DNA of 64,000 nucleotides, from NCBI GenBank assembly GCA_025403435.1, contig CM046340.1:7974420-8038419 (forward strand). Reading direction: 5' to 3'. Shown here piece after piece: positions 1-12,961 of the stretch; positions within the stretch are counted from its first letter, which is position 1; each line of letters begins with the position of its first letter. The notes below the pieces were generated by a model that saw only the letters and a list, made by a program, of their open reading frames with translations, made no database searches and was not told where the DNA came from. The position numbers and the translations under genes were made by a program. This DNA comes from Artocarpus heterophyllus (lineage: Eukaryota > Streptophyta > Magnoliopsida > Rosales > Moraceae).

Positions 1-125
1 AAATTAACAAGATTCTTAGCTATTAGGAATGCGGTAAATTTCCATCTCAACCTCGACTCAATCCAAGAGGACAACACATGGTCTAAACCTCTAAATAAGT
101 TCGACTCAATCCAAGAGGACAACAC

Positions 126-3109
126 ATGGTATTAACCTTTAAATTAGAACTGGATAACATCAAAGAGGTTAATTATGTCACAACACGTAGTGGTAAAACC
201 CCAAACACTCTATCAATAAGCACTGCAAACGTGACTAGTGAGGAAGAAGTTCCACAAAAAGAAGACGTGGTTAAGCTCTTGGTAAAGGTCCCTTTTCCCA
301 AGTTCTTCGACTTGTTGGAAAACTGCCAGAAAATCATAAAGAAGTCTTGATCTTAAGCAAGCTCAAATCAATGTTCCTTTGCTGCATATAATCAAACAAG
401 TGCTAACTTATGCCAAGGTTATCAAAAACCTATGCACTGTGAAAAGGAAGCACCATGTAAAAAAAAGACTGCATTTTTTACCAAACAAATAAGTGCAATA
501 CTTGAACTGAAAGCACTGCTCAAGTGTAAGGATCCCGAATGTCCCATGATCTAGTGTCACATTGGAACCCATGAATTTGCACAAGCCATGTTAGACCTAG
601 GAACGAGCATCAACCTCATGTCTTACTCAGTTTACTTGTAACTAGGACTTGGGGAGATGAAGCCCACGTCTATGACCTTGCAATTGCTCGATAAATCCAT
701 GAAGAAACCATAAGGGATAATGGAAGACATTTTGTTACAAATTGATAAGTTCTATTACCCAGTGAATTTTCTCATCTTCGATGCCCAATGTAAGGTGAAC
801 ACAGAATCAAAAATATCCATCATTCTCGGAAGACCTTTTTAAGCCATAACCAATACTCTCATTAATTGTAGAAATGGTCTCATGAAAATCTCTTTTGAGA
901 GCATGACTCTTGAAGTGAATATTTTCTACATTGGAAAACAACTACAAAGTGATGATTATTGTTTTTACATTAAAATCATCAAAAAAGTCATTCTAGAAGA
1001 ATTTCAAGTACAAACTCATGAAATTGAAAACCTCATCCAAAATTCTGGGCATAAAAGTCCAAATTCTATCTTTGACATTTCTGAACACTTATTGGAAAAA
1101 GGAACAAAGTTTTAGTGACCACGCTTTTAAGAGCTACCGCAAGAAAGAGAAAAGCTAAAACCACCAATTAAGGAGATCCTATAAGTTAAGTTAGCTCAAC
1201 TTTTCGAAGGACTGAAACATTCATTCTAAGGAACTGATGATTCTTTCCCTATCATCATCTCATCCAAACTTGATGAATCATAAGAACAACGGTTAATTAA
1301 CCTGTTGCATGAGCACAAAGCAGTGTTGGGATAGATGATTGATAATAGCAAGGGCATTAGTCCCTTGATGTGCTCCTATCGTATGCATTCGGAAGAAGGA
1401 GCTAACCTTAAAAGAGATCCCTAAAGAAGACTAACACTAATGAAAAAAGTTATGAAGAATGAAGTTTTAAAGTTGTTAGACACGAGTATCATTTGACCTA
1501 TTGCTAATAGTAAATGGGTCAGTCCAACTCAAGTTATACCTAAGAAATTAGGTGTAACTATGATGGAAAATAAGAGAGGAAATCTTGTCCCTATAAAGGT
1601 TGTTACTAGACGGCGTATGTGCATTGATTATCGAAAGTTGAACGCCGCCACTAAAAGAACATTTCCCATTCCTATTCATCGATCAAATCTTGGAATGTGT
1701 AGTTGTTCACTCTTTCTATTGCTTTCTTGATGGATATTCAGGATATTATTAGACAAAAATAGCATTACAAGATTAGGAGAAGGCCATGTTTATATGCCCT
1801 TTTGGTACTTTTGTCTTTCGGCATATGCCATTTGGACTATGTAACGCTCTAGCTACATGTCAAAGATGCATGATAAGCATATTAAGTGACATGGTTGAGA
1901 ATTGCATGGAAACTTTTATGGGTGACTTGACCTTTTTGGTTTGAAAAGATGTGAAAAAAGGTCTTGTATGCATTTGAGAGAAATGCTATTTTATGGTTAC
2001 ATCTGTCATAATTCTTCGACATATCATTTCTAAAAGAGGAATTGAAGTTGATCTATCTGAAGTTGAACTTATCTCGAAATTTTCCAATCCTAAGACTATT
2101 TGAGATGTTCGATCCTTTCTGGGGCATGCTGGATTCTATAGGGGTTCATCTAGAATTTTTTTCCATATCAAGACCTTTATGCAACCTTCAATGAAAGATA
2201 CAGTGTTCAAATGGACGCAAAAATGTGAAGAATTTTTCCAAACAAAGATATCTAAGTTAACGTCCACCTCTATCATGCAATCACCTGATTGCAACTTACC
2301 ATTCAAAAATCATGTGTGATGCAAGCAATTACGCTATAGGAGCCGTTTTAGGTCAATGAAGGGAAGGAAAGTATATTATGCAAGTAAACTTTGAACTGTG
2401 CTTCAATAAATTATTTGACCACTAAGAGAGAGTTGCTTGCTATAGTATTTGCTCTTGTTATGTTTTGTTCATATCTGATTGGTTCACCTATCACTGTCTT
2501 CACAGATCACTTAGCCCTTAAGTGCCTCTTTTCCAAAAAGGATGCTAAGGCGTGACTAATGAGTAGATCTTTTTTTTGCAAGACTTTGATTTGACCATTA
2601 AGGACAAGAAATGAGTAGTGAATATGGTAGCTAATCATTTATATCGTTTGGAATTTAATGATTCTGTTGATGGCCCACTGATTCATGATGAATTTCTTGA
2701 TGAACATATTTTTGCTGTCAACAATTTGCCTTGTTACACATGCATTGTCAATTACTTGGCAATTGGATAAACAATAGAAGAAAGCTCTTGACCAAGGTGT
2801 GTAATTTTTATTAGAAATACACTTAACTTTTCAAATACTGTCGTGACTAAATCATGAGACATTGTATTCCTAAGGATGCAATGTTAGTGTCTTAAGATTC
2901 TGTCATAGTGATGCATGTGGTGGTTATTTTTCTGCAAAGAAAACCATCACAAAAATCCTACAACATGGAATGCATTCAATATGAGCATAACTCATAAATA
3001 TAGAATCCATTACTCTTTAACAAGAGTTAATGCCATCCTTTTTAAGGTATTATTCGATAAGTTAGAAAAAGATCAAGGTTTTAGTCATTTGAATATATAT
3101 GGTAGCTAG
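126..3109 (+). pseudogene. Eroded Athila-type Ty3/gypsy gag-pol remnant
   Basis: Homology to plant Athila polyproteins can be followed through all three plus frames, with many stops and frameshifts. In order: a gag/protease linker containing VTTRSGKT (about 175-210); an aspartic protease with DLGTSINLM (about 595-625) and IILGRPF (about 820); the spacer before RT (SFPIIISSKLDE, about 1240); RT motifs CIDYRKLNA (about 1620) and PFG-T-MPFGLCNA (about 1800-1855); RNase H pieces (about 2300-2650); and the start of the integrase zinc-binding region (about 2850-3010). The catalytic integrase core is absent. No LTR or target duplication was recognised, so this is an internal fragment of an old copy. 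It cannot encode a working polyprotein. The lineage call rests on motif order and wording and is fairly secure; exact ends are approximate. Confidence 0.85.
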
Positions 3110-4765
3110 ATAATTTTTATTTTTAATTTAGATAAAGAATAAATATTTAAATTAGATCATCATTAGAATAATATTATTCTAATTTAAATCATAATTATTT
3201 TAATTAAAATTATTCTGTCCAACTTCAAAGATAAGTTTTCCTAGTTTCTCAGTTTGATTACCTCTCCTCATATTACTTTCATAAATAGAAGTTTTAGGTC
3301 ATCACTTATTAGACTATCTAGGTGCAAACTCTTAGTGAAAGAGCTCTAATCACTCACCTTCAGTGCTATTATGCATTGGTGTGGTTGGAAAGAGAAATCC
3401 CAGTGGTAGACAATCTGTGGAATTGTACTCACACACAACATTATATTGAAGGAGAATAAAATTGAAAGTCTGCTTAACGGAGATCAATAGTTCAGCAAGA
3501 AGTGCGGATACTAGTCCATAGTAAGAATGAATAATTATGAAATAATTTATTGTTTATAACATCATAAATTGATCTACGGGTAATTAAATTAATATTTAAA
3601 TTTTGGTTGTGTTAGCTAAAATTGATGGGTGACCAATACTCGTCACACGTACCAGGGATTGGACCTATTCATTAAATGACCATAGGACCTATTTATTTAT
3701 TTTTATTTTCAATTTCTAATTTTACTTTTAATTTTATTAATTTTTCCTTTTTCTTAACTTTTCCCCTTTAAAATGTGTTCTACTATACTGTTTTTTTCAC
3801 TTAATTAAACTATTAGAAGAGTTAAAAAAAAAAAAAAGAAGACACGTGAGAGTAGCTTTATTTGTTGTAAGTTCCTTCACCCTAACCATAAATTGAGGGT
3901 TCGAGTCACGCTTAACCCCACTCAAAAGTGCAAAAAATAAAAATACATGCACAGCTTAAATCGTTCTATAATGATCTAGTCCAATTTGGTCTCATAATAC
4001 AAACGGTCTCATTGAGTTTGTATTTTTTAAAAATCATCTATCCATCTAAAGTGTAATTATTTAGGACCGTACCAAACAATGTACACTCTTAGCTCCAAAT
4101 ATGTTCTAATTATTTGAGACGCTACCATAGAAATATCCTTTTAAAAAATAATTATTTGCTCAAATTTTTTCTTGATGTTTTTTTTAATCAAATTAGATTT
4201 TGTATGTTTATTGAAAACAAAAGGCGTTTTCACCAAAAAAAAAAAATGGGGGTGTGAAAGTAAGAAGTAAATGGATATAATAAAGTAAAAGCAACTTAAA
4301 AAAAGGTAAAGGATAAAAAAAAAAGAAAAAAAGAAAAACAAATTAAGAATGAAGCCAAAAGAAACCAGCTTCCTCATCAATTTTTTTTTTTTAAAAAAAG
4401 AAAAACGTGAATATGTATATATATATGTACACACACTTCGTTCATCCTATATATATATATTTTTCCGTTTCTTGATAGAACACGTCCATTCCATCTATAT
4501 CTACCATTAAATTTATCACACCCAGATCTCAAGTTTTCATATTTATAGAGATAATTGCTAATAGATTATCTTTCTTTTAAATTACTTTTTAAAATGTTTC
4601 CTAAAAAATATATTAAAATAGCTGGTTCTAAATTCTTCCTTTAAAAAAATATTTTAAATAAAAAATCTCAATCACTAGACACTAAGGTCTTAAATTAATT
4701 CTTTATACCCGCCAAAACAAAGCGCGCGCAAACCATAGTAGATAACCACTCTTATTATCTCTTTC
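3110..4765. other. Non-coding AT-rich spacer
   Basis: No supported gene. It holds homopolymer A and T runs, a tRNA B-box-like GGGTTCGAGTC at about 3896-3906 without a tRNA fold around it, and short TA microsatellites near 4415-4460. The stretch just after 3110 may include 3' sequence of the Athila remnant, but no LTR end could be placed. The lysine- and phenylalanine-rich reading frames here are products of the low-complexity sequence. Confidence 0.6.
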
Positions 4766-5037
4766 TCACAATTTATCTAATTCTCTCTTTATGTTGAAGG
4801 ATCGTAAGCCAAAAAATAGAAGAAAACCCTGAGTTGAAGCCCAACGTCGAGGCGTCGTCGTCATCCTATAGCCCCCACTTGAACGTCCGCCACGGTTTAA
4901 GCAATCACACCCGCAATCGAGATCAGTGCGCCGACGCTCGCCTCTGTTCAAACTCGTCGCACCTATCCCTGTTTCGGGCCCCATTGTGGTCCTCTTGAGA
5001 GTTTGAGCCCCTCCATCATCATTGAGACAAATTTCGG
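4766..5037 (+). other. GC-rich island resembling a first exon with splice donor
   Basis: This GC-rich, CpG-containing block stands out from AT-rich flanks. On the plus strand a CT-rich leader (about 4750-4795) runs into the block, which ends at a good splice-donor-like sequence (TTCG followed by GTAAGTC) at about 5036-5043. That arrangement is what a 5' leader or first non-coding exon looks like. No protein family was recognised in either strand; a 72-codon minus frame exists but lacks any motif. It could be the relic of a gene promoter and first exon, or leader sequence from an unrecognised mobile element. Confidence 0.3.
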
Positions 5038-5043
5038 TAAGTC

Positions 5044-7096
5044 TAAGATGAAATTCTGTTAAGTTTTCGGAATTGATATATTTTTCATTTGAATTTCCTC
5101 CAAGTTCAATGATTTTCTCGCTGTGAGGACGTGGTACGTTTGATTATGTGTGAGGGTCGGGACATCCCTAGAGCTGGTGTAGCATGCTGTTAGCATTGAT
5201 AGAATCGGACGTAATGAGTAAGAAGTTTTCTCAAGAGATGTTTGAGAGTGGTAGTATTTGTGAAGTTGTTGAAGAAACTAGAACACCCCTTGTAAATTAA
5301 TTATAGCCTCTATGTTCAAAGGAAGGCATACCCTTTTTCGTTCGTTTTGTCACCATTAGTCATCTGTCTATCATTTTTCTCTTTTGTTTCTTACTGCTAA
5401 GATACGGCTATTTCTTCTTTTCGTTTTGTTTTGTTTTGTTTGTTTGTTTGTTTTTTTTTTTTTTATCGTTTTTATTTGTTTTTTCTCGTTGAATTTATCC
5501 ACTATTTTCGCTGTAATACTATATGAAGTTTTTTTTTTTTCCCCTCCTCTCTTTCTTTCTTTATTTATTTATGGGTGTAGCTCAATATACGGGTCTTGTT
5601 CACAAGTGGCCCAATGATTATTAAGAAGGAGCCTAATTAATTGGTTTAAATTTTTTTAAAACAAAACATGTTATGTGACAAATGTTTCTATATGTCCATT
5701 AACACATTTTTTGGTCGTAATCTTTTGGCACTATATATGACTAACATGTACGATATGTACGCCACTCATTGTTAGGAGGTAAACTCCTCTAGCTGGCCTG
5801 TGTCGTGGAGCACACACTAGTGATCTGGATTGCTGCTTCGTTTCAAATTGTTACGATAATAAGAGGTCATGCTTGTTTCACTGGCAGTAATAGAGCCAGG
5901 ATTTATTGATAAGAGGTCTTTTTTATCAAGATTATACTAACACGTAGAAAACTATTAATTTAAGAGAAGTCAAGTCTAATTTATACACATACCTATTATA
6001 TTAAAATTTATATGAAAAAAAAAAACTACTAGGGGCTACAAACTCCCCTGCCCTCTTGTCTCCATCATTGTTCACAGATAGACAAAGTTTGCGGTGTTTA
6101 TGTCTTTAGTATCCCTGTATTGAATTTAGTAAGTCTCTCAAAAATTATTTTAATAATTGTTTGTTACCCAATACAATGTTGTGAAGGATAAAAAGTTGCA
6201 GAATATATGACAGTCGTTGAGAAAATGTAAAATTGATGTTCTTGTCAATATATTTAGTAGGACACCCAAATATGGTGCCTTTGAATTACTTTTTGTGAAA
6301 ATAAATATGCATAAAAGTGTTAGCAGCTTATACAGCATGAGGCAATTAGCATAATTGATTTTCTTTTCATTTTTTTTTCGTTTGTAATAGGTAACCTGCA
6401 TGCTCTCTAATTTTGTGGACTTTGGAAGCACTAAAGTTTTGGTTTGTTTCTCTACATCCTTACATGCAATAATATGTTTTGTGTTTATTCAGAAAGTATA
6501 TCATTTTTTTTTAAATCTCATTAAATATATACCAAAACCTTTCAAGTGTATATCAAGTTTATACTCTAAACTTGATAATGTTCCATAATGGTCATTGAAA
6601 AGGTGGCTTTATTTGTAGAAAATGTAAAGAATAATTAGTTCAAATAATAAAGGAGAGAATATAAAAATAAAACGAAAAGATGTAAATAGAAAAAATCTCA
6701 AATCACAAATGATTTTTTGAACTCTTGTTATTTTCTCTTTTTTAGGCCATTTTGTAATTAAATAGTCAAAATTGAGTATTGACAATTTTAGGGTACGAAT
6801 TTGTTACACACTTTAAACATCATGATACAAATTTAATAGGTCCAAAATAGACGGTATATTTCTAAATAAACCTAAAATATAAGGTTCATACATATAAATT
6901 TTCCAACAATGAATGACCAAGTTTAATTGTTAATTTGGTATTTTCAGTTTTGTCTTTAATTTTTTTGGTTAAACAAAAAGAATGATAGTATTTGGTTGGT
7001 AAAGGTCATGTGATGAAGAAGAATGTGGATTGCTGTCTACAACATTTTTCTTACTAATGTTGTTAAAGTTTTTCCATCACGACATTTGATAATTAA
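5044..7096. other. Non-coding AT-rich spacer
   Basis: Long T-rich tracts (about 5410-5475, 5525-5580), short phenylalanine-rich frames and no recognisable protein, RNA or transposon terminus. Confidence 0.5.
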
Positions 7097-7735
7097 ATGT
7101 CATTGTGCAGAACTTTTAGCCACATTTTTCAAAATGTCGTAAAAACACACCTATTTAAAAGTTTTTCCACAAGTCACTCACTTTTTAAAACCAATTTACC
7201 CACCAATTTGAATTCAAAATCTAATTCACACACTAAATCCTATCCAATGAAAGCTTTATCAATCTGGACCCTTGAACCATATCGTCATAAATTACAAGAT
7301 CTTTGGAAACCTACGGGGGCATGAAAACTCATTTCGTTGGTTGGGGATGTTATAATATTCATTTTTGAAAATCGATTGAAAAAATTGGTAGCTAATTTCA
7401 ACCCAAACAATCAAAGGCCTACTAACGTTAAGGTACATGGGTAAAGCTAATTTGATATGTTTGGTGGGAATATTGGCATGTGAATATTTTAAGGACCATT
7501 ACTAGAGGTATTTTCATTCCTCAGAGTTGTTTTGGAAGGCGACTTTGGTCAGTTTGCTAGAGTGTTGGTGGATATGGATCTTCCGAACGTTACCGGATTT
7601 GTTGGTGTTGAAACGAAATGAATACTTTTTTTTTTTTTTCCGTCATATCCTTGGAATGTGGAAACCTTTCAACCTTTTTGTTCTAATAATTGCTGCGCGA
7701 TGGGTCATACCCCTGCAAATTGTAAATAATAATAA
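7097..7735 (+). pseudogene. Decayed L1-type LINE ORF1 fragment (DUF4283-like)
   Basis: Translations in changing plus frames recall the nucleic-acid-binding ORF1 product of plant L1 LINEs. Visible pieces are a segment ending in LWKP-GA plus KLISL (about 7240-7340), then a segment reading GQFARVLVDMDLP (about 7545-7585). The latter matches the GHFARVLIDIDL type motif that precedes the CCHC knuckle in that family. The knuckle region (about 7640-7735) is present only as a garbled trace with stops. Two or more frameshifts and several stops break the frame. No reverse transcriptase ORF2 follows, so the copy is truncated. Reading further to about 8600 gives only scraps that could be ORF1 tail. The family call is moderately secure. 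Confidence 0.6.
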
Positions 7736-10400
7736 AAAAAAATTTGCAATACGACCAAAGTTTGCTATAGAGGAGAAAATAAGGGTGTTTGAAAACATTT
7801 GTTTGAACTAATTTTAGCTAAGCGTACGATAATACGTAAAAGTTTGATACTGTAGCTTATTTTTTTTGAAACTAAAGTGTAAGCTTTATACTGTAACAAC
7901 TAAAAATTTTAATTGAAACTGAAAATGTTAAACATCCTATAAAGGTTGAAAGCATTGCCATAAGTCACAAATAGTATTAAGCACCATCTATTAATAAAAA
8001 GGAAAAGATTGCAAATGCAGTGATAGCTTCTTTACGCCTGTTCTTCAAGGGCCTGACATCCTAGAACTGAGAGCATCTGTAAGTGAACCCAATTTATTTT
8101 GGGCTCTAGTCTTTCCAAAATGTCCAGCCCAACTACTGCAAAAAGTACATTCAAATCAACAAAACCAAGATCCCAACTCTTAACACTTCACATGCAAACA
8201 AAAGCCCTAACACGTCTATTGTTAGCGAGTCTCCGAGTCTTTTAGATAGTCACCACGTCATAAACACTCCTGAAATTTTGTCATGGAATATCCATCTATC
8301 AATTTGGAGGTTAGTTTTACTGGTATTTCTATTAATGTCATCAAAGTTTATAAACAACGTGCTTGATAATCTTGTATGGATTTAATGGATGAGGATTCTT
8401 CTGAAGATCAAAGCCTTGAAGGGAATATTAAACAGGAAATCAACAAGAGCATTTTGGCTCTTAAAGGGGCAGAATTTGTTGTTTGACAAAGTTTGTCAGA
8501 TACTGATATTTTGAGGGAAAAAGATAGAGAAATAATTAGAAGAAGGCAATGTCATCTGATTAGCGCAAAGCTTGTTGTCAAAATGGTTATAAATTAAGAA
8601 AATCATGTGTTTTCCTGTAGGTTGTTTAATCTCTATCTTGTTCTTAATTTGGTTTTGAATTTTTCGTCCAGTAGTTATATTTAACTAAAAGCTTATTTGG
8701 AAACATAATTTTTTGGTTAAAATAAAACAATTTCATTATAGTTTTTTTTCACAAAATTTGAATCGATACTTGAGATTCAAACATTTGATTTAAACTTATA
8801 TATGTTCCTAAACGGGTTCTAATTTTTTTTAAATGTACTTAACATAAGTAAAGTTTTTATTTTTTTACAACTGTAAACTTTTTTTTTGTTAAAAAAAAGG
8901 AAATTGCACGAAATAACATAATCTCAATTTTAATGTAATCAAATAATATACTTTTAAAAATATTTAAGTACATAGCGTTTTTATAATCACATATCCATTT
9001 TCAACACTTGAATTTTAAATTTTATCCTCCTCTTTTTTCTTCATTTTCCTCCCCCTTTCATTTCGTTTTTATTTTTCGTTATCTCATTACTACTTTGTAT
9101 TTTTTCTACGTCATTCTATACAAAAATAAATTTTGTTTTAACCTAGGTAGATTATTTATTAAACATTGTTACATTTTGGTTTATTTGTTTTTAATACTAA
9201 TTAATGATAGTCTAAGTCCCTCATTCTCCAAAAAATAGCAGGTGTCATTTCAACTAAATAAAGATTGTAAGGAGAATTGAACCCACAATCCTCCTCTCAT
9301 GACCCTTCCCAACTCCCTTCACATGCCATGAGATGAAAGGGCCATAGGCAAATTGTAAGTCAACTTGGTTGGATTCTTAATTTGCATAACAATAAGAAAT
9401 TTAATCATCCAAAAATTAGGTTACACAACAACATTAATGCTACATTTTTTTAGTTCTACTTATTATGTTGTAGGGACGTCCCTTTGAAAGGATCTAGAAA
9501 AACCATATATATATATATATGCATATATATATATATATATACACACACACTAAATTTTAGAAATAGATCAAATTGAAGCTGGGTATATATAATCAGATTG
9601 TGGAAGGCCGACAACCTGTTGGTGATGAAGCATGTGCTTTCAACTCAAACTCATTATTGGGTCTGAAAAGAAGAAGTTGTGGGACAAAAGGAAGGAGTAC
9701 GAGTTGTTTATACGACATGCATATTCTTATATATACGTAACGAACGAAATTTTAGCCAAAATAACAAATGAAATACAATTGCAGTGCTTAATCTATCCTC
9801 AACAATGGACAAAGTTTGCAGTAGATCGCTGACCCTTATTTAGTTCACAGATTTGAACAAATTCTTCAAATTATTTATGGAAAAATATACTATACTAAAA
9901 AGGTTTGAATTATGCGCTTTTTAAGAACTTTGTCCATGTAGTAATTTCCCCTTTCTGTATATTAAATTGCTTTAATATGCTAGCTGGCTTAATTAAGTTT
10001 GATTGATGTTATTAGAGAGCCAAACATATGTTTAATTTATCAAGGAGAGAAAGGTGGAAATGTCTCACAACGCCATTCAAATTAAAATTTAATGGAAGAA
10101 AATTAACTTGAGAAGCTACTCTTCCAATATATGCGATAATTGGTCTTCAGATTGTAGTTTGGTCTTGAATACTCCAAGCATGCTTTACATATATATGAAA
10201 TGGAGTCCTTATTTGACCAAACATTTTTCATTCTTGCTACTATGTGTGACGTACGCGTGTACGTAGGGTTTTTTTTTTTTTTTCCTTTTTTGCTATAGTA
10301 ATTAGTGATAAAAATATAATATGAAAGCTTTGGCTTGAAGGAATTGCCTTCTAAGTTCTAACCCTTGTATTACATAGAAAGCGAGATGAGAAAGTAAAAA
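7736..10400. other. Non-coding spacer with microsatellites
   Basis: No gene supported. A (TA)n tract interrupted by GC and followed by (AC)n lies at about 9507-9551. A short stretch near 9270-9300, read on the minus strand, contains GTGGGTTCAATTCTCC, which resembles a SINE B box; no full SINE was delimited. A 66-codon frame at 9632-9832 has no recognisable motif and no context favouring it. Confidence 0.45.
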
Positions 10401-10401
10401 T

Positions 10402-10441
10402 ATAATAATAACAATAACAACAACAACAACAACAACAACAA
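10402..10441 (+). repeat. (AAC)n microsatellite
   Basis: Imperfect AATAAC units pass into a pure run of CAA/AAC triplets. Confidence 0.9.
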
Positions 10442-10613
10442 AGTGCTAGTTCTTAAGATGCCGGCTTGAGAACAAATCAGTACTTTTATAGGTAAAGGCA
10501 TATCAAAGATTTTTTTCTTTGGCTAGAAACATCAAATAAGGATTGGCTAAATATAGAGCAAATGCTGGGGCACCCTATATATTAATAAAATTGTGGATCT
10601 CGCACTATGAAAT

Positions 10614-10625
10614 CTATATATAAGG
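10614..10625 (+). promoter_or_regulatory. TATA box upstream of small ORF
   Basis: CTATATATAAGG lies about 115 bp before the ATG at 10737. A leader of roughly 90 bases would follow if transcription starts about 30 bp downstream. No upstream element was recognised. This is inference from sequence alone, and TATA-like strings are common in AT-rich DNA. Confidence 0.35.
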
Positions 10626-10736
10626 CTCATCTCTATTAGTTATAGTACTTAATACAAGTGACGCTACCAAGCATTTTTCCTAAACATTTGTTAACATTTG
10701 TCTAAGCAGAATTAGCACTATCGGAAGGGTAGGGAA

Positions 10737-10841
10737 ATGATGGAGAAGCCACACTGCAGAGGGCATTCAATAATATATATTTGGCTTTGTTTTCTGATAT
10801 TATGTCTTATTGCTCTTTGGAATCAAAAGTCCAACAACTGA
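10737..10841 (+). CDS. Possible 34-residue micropeptide with hydrophobic segment
   Basis: Two adjacent ATG codons open a 34-codon frame that stops with TGA. The first 11 residues are polar and basic (with His, Cys, Arg). Residues 12-28 form a single hydrophobic stretch (IIYIWLCFLILCLIALW), and a short polar tail follows. This is the layout of a signal anchor or of the front part of a small secreted-peptide precursor. A TATA box sits at 10614-10625. After the stop the other frames carry about 30 further codons without a motif I can name, so a longer precursor broken by a frameshift is possible. No known plant peptide family was recognised. Chance cannot be excluded for so short a frame. Confidence 0.25.
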   Translation: MMEKPHCRGHSIIYIWLCFLILCLIALWNQKSNN

Positions 10842-11935
10842 AGTCATTTCCGCACAAATTTGGCCCTATTCTAGGCGGATCCCCAGAGTCACATTTCACC
10901 AGTACTGTCACCCTCTTTTGATTGATCAGTTTTTCTCACGCCACCTTTAACTTTGGTTTTCCCTCCCCCGAAAAGAAAAGGACAGGACTATATAATATGC
11001 ACATGGATCGTAATCTCTTCATATTTTCCGATTAATGAACGATGAAATTACAAGGAGTGAATTGTTTAAAGAAATCGTTAATCGTCATTCTATAAAAGCT
11101 GAAAAAAGTCAAATTGTTTTTAAGTTCTACTGAATAGACAATACGTCTCAACACAAAAAAAGAAAAAAAATATATATATATTGCACTACGAACTAAAGAG
11201 AAGTGAAATGATTCAAGAGAAGTGAGATGTTCAAATCGTGATAAATTATTGCATGGCTAATTAAGGAATAAGTGTTAATTATGTCTAATATATACGTATT
11301 AGTTCTTCAACATCACGATGAGGTTCACCAACTCATGAGGCTCTTCAAAAATCTAGGGCAAAATCCAAACACCTTTTTTTTTTTTTAAAGATATGCATTT
11401 GATTAAACCATTAAAAAATTCTGCATGGGATTCTAACTTTTAGAATTAATAGTCAAGTTGCATTGAACGACAATCATGCAAGCAAATCTGTCTAACTAAG
11501 TACTAGCAGATTTAGGCTATGGCAGAGCCTTTATTGTTGTCATTCTTTCTTTACACGATCAACTTTAGGTATTTTATATTATATTACCACTCTTTTACCC
11601 GCATTGTTATGATTTATTATCAAAATAACATAATAATAATGGTTTGAATGTCTCAAAGTTGATATAAGGACCGCTCCTCTTTTAATAAGGTCTTGAGTTT
11701 AAGTTACTTTAGTGAAATTATCAAAATACATATGAATAATTAATGCACTTCATAAAGGGGAGTTGAGTCTATTTTCGGATTGTTTTGGTACATATATTAC
11801 CTACTAATATATAAATTTTTATAAGCTAAAAAGCATGATATTGAATAAAGATAGTACATCAATACAGTTCTAGAGAGCAAGATATTGAAGAAAGATGGTA
11901 CATTAAGACTATTTTATTTCGATAGAAATCAAAAA
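10842..11935. other. Non-coding spacer
   Basis: AT-rich sequence with poly-A and poly-T tracts. Just before 11936 it resembles the 3' flank seen beside the other sulfotransferase copies only weakly. No gene recognised. Confidence 0.5.
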
Positions 11936-12961
11936 CTAGAAGTTAAGCCCAGAACCATGCAATTTCTGCTCAACAATGGAGTCCAACTCTTCAGCCATTT
12001 CAGCAGTCATGTAATTCACCCAATCTCCAACCTGACCTCACCAGAAAAAGGCCTTGTGATCCTCTCCAGACGACAGCTTCCCCTTCTTGTTCACCTCCAA
12101 ATTGCTCAAACAATCAAAACAACATAGTTTCATAATATTCTCCACCACATTTTTAGCCTCTTCTTCTTTAGGGGAAGGACAACCAATGAAGTCAGCCAAC
12201 CTTCTCACGTGCAAAGGTGGCTCTCTTTTCATCTCTTCAAAGCTCAAGAAAAGAACTTTCCCAGGCCTCTCCAAGCTCTCTTTCCAATACCCCAAAGAAT
12301 GTTCCCAAAATGGTCCTTACAAACTCACTCCTTTGCAAAACCTCTCAAACGCCTCCTCCACGGAGTTTTCGCCCCAACTCTCAGGGCTCAGCCTGTTTGT
12401 GAAGCGCCAAAGAGAGACAAAAGCGTCCTTAGGGTTTCTGCAGAGATAAACAAGCTTACAAGCCGAGCTCTTGACAGATTCAGGCAAAGAAACATAAGGT
12501 AAACGAGTGGATAGTAATCCTGAAGAAGAAGAAGAAGAAGAGGAGAGAATATTATTTGAGAGGTGATTTTGGAGGTAGAGATCGAGCTCTAAAAAGGGTA
12601 CGAGGACGTGGGGGTTTGTGGTGAGAAGAGGGTGTTGTTTAGGGTCGGGGAAAGTTGGGCTGTTGAGGAGCGAGAAAATAATGGCCTTGAGCCATATTGT
12701 GACTGACTTGGGATTGCTGACTAAGAATATTTCGGTGTCTTGAGATTTGAAGTGTTTTTGGCAAGCGAGGACGCCTTGAATTTGCCTTGTTGTGTGCCAA
12801 AAACCCTGAAATTGATGAAGATGAGTTGCCACCCAACCTTTCTCCCTTGGCAGAGAAAGGATTAGATCTCTGAATTCTGGGGAGAGTTGGGTTTCTTGCA
12901 AGTAATTTGGCATGTCTGAAGGAGAAGATTGAAGTGTGGACATCGTTAGTTGTCTAAACAT
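11936..12961 (-). pseudogene. Cytosolic sulfotransferase pseudogene 1 (flavonol/hydroxyjasmonate type)
   Basis: Plant cytosolic sulfotransferases move sulfate from PAPS to small hydroxylated acceptors. The minus-strand frame spans about 341 codons, close to the usual family length and without an intron. N-terminal SLPREKGW, the PAPS-binding loop region (PKSVTIWLKAI), the LVYLCRNPKD and 3'-phosphate segments, and WKESLERPGKVLFL are all visible. It ends SGLNF followed by TAG at 11936-11938. Two in-frame stops break it: TAA at 12317-12319, within the region usually reading GVSxxGPFWEH, and TGA at 12038-12040, where the 3' PAPS motif (FRxGxxGDW) normally has arginine. The conserved PKSGTTW loop has also lost its glycine (G to V). 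A second ATG at 12941-12943 is an alternative start. Acceptor substrate cannot be told from sequence. Confidence 0.9.

Noticed and set aside
3890..3915. Possible tRNA gene or SINE from a GGGTTCGAGTC B box
   Set aside because: No acceptor stem, D arm or A box could be paired around it; not enough for a tRNA or SINE call.
4141..4434. 97-codon minus-strand frame
   Set aside because: Lys/Phe-rich translation of A- and T-rich low-complexity DNA; no motif and no context.
9632..9832. 66-codon plus-strand frame
   Set aside because: No motif, promoter or neighbour supports it.
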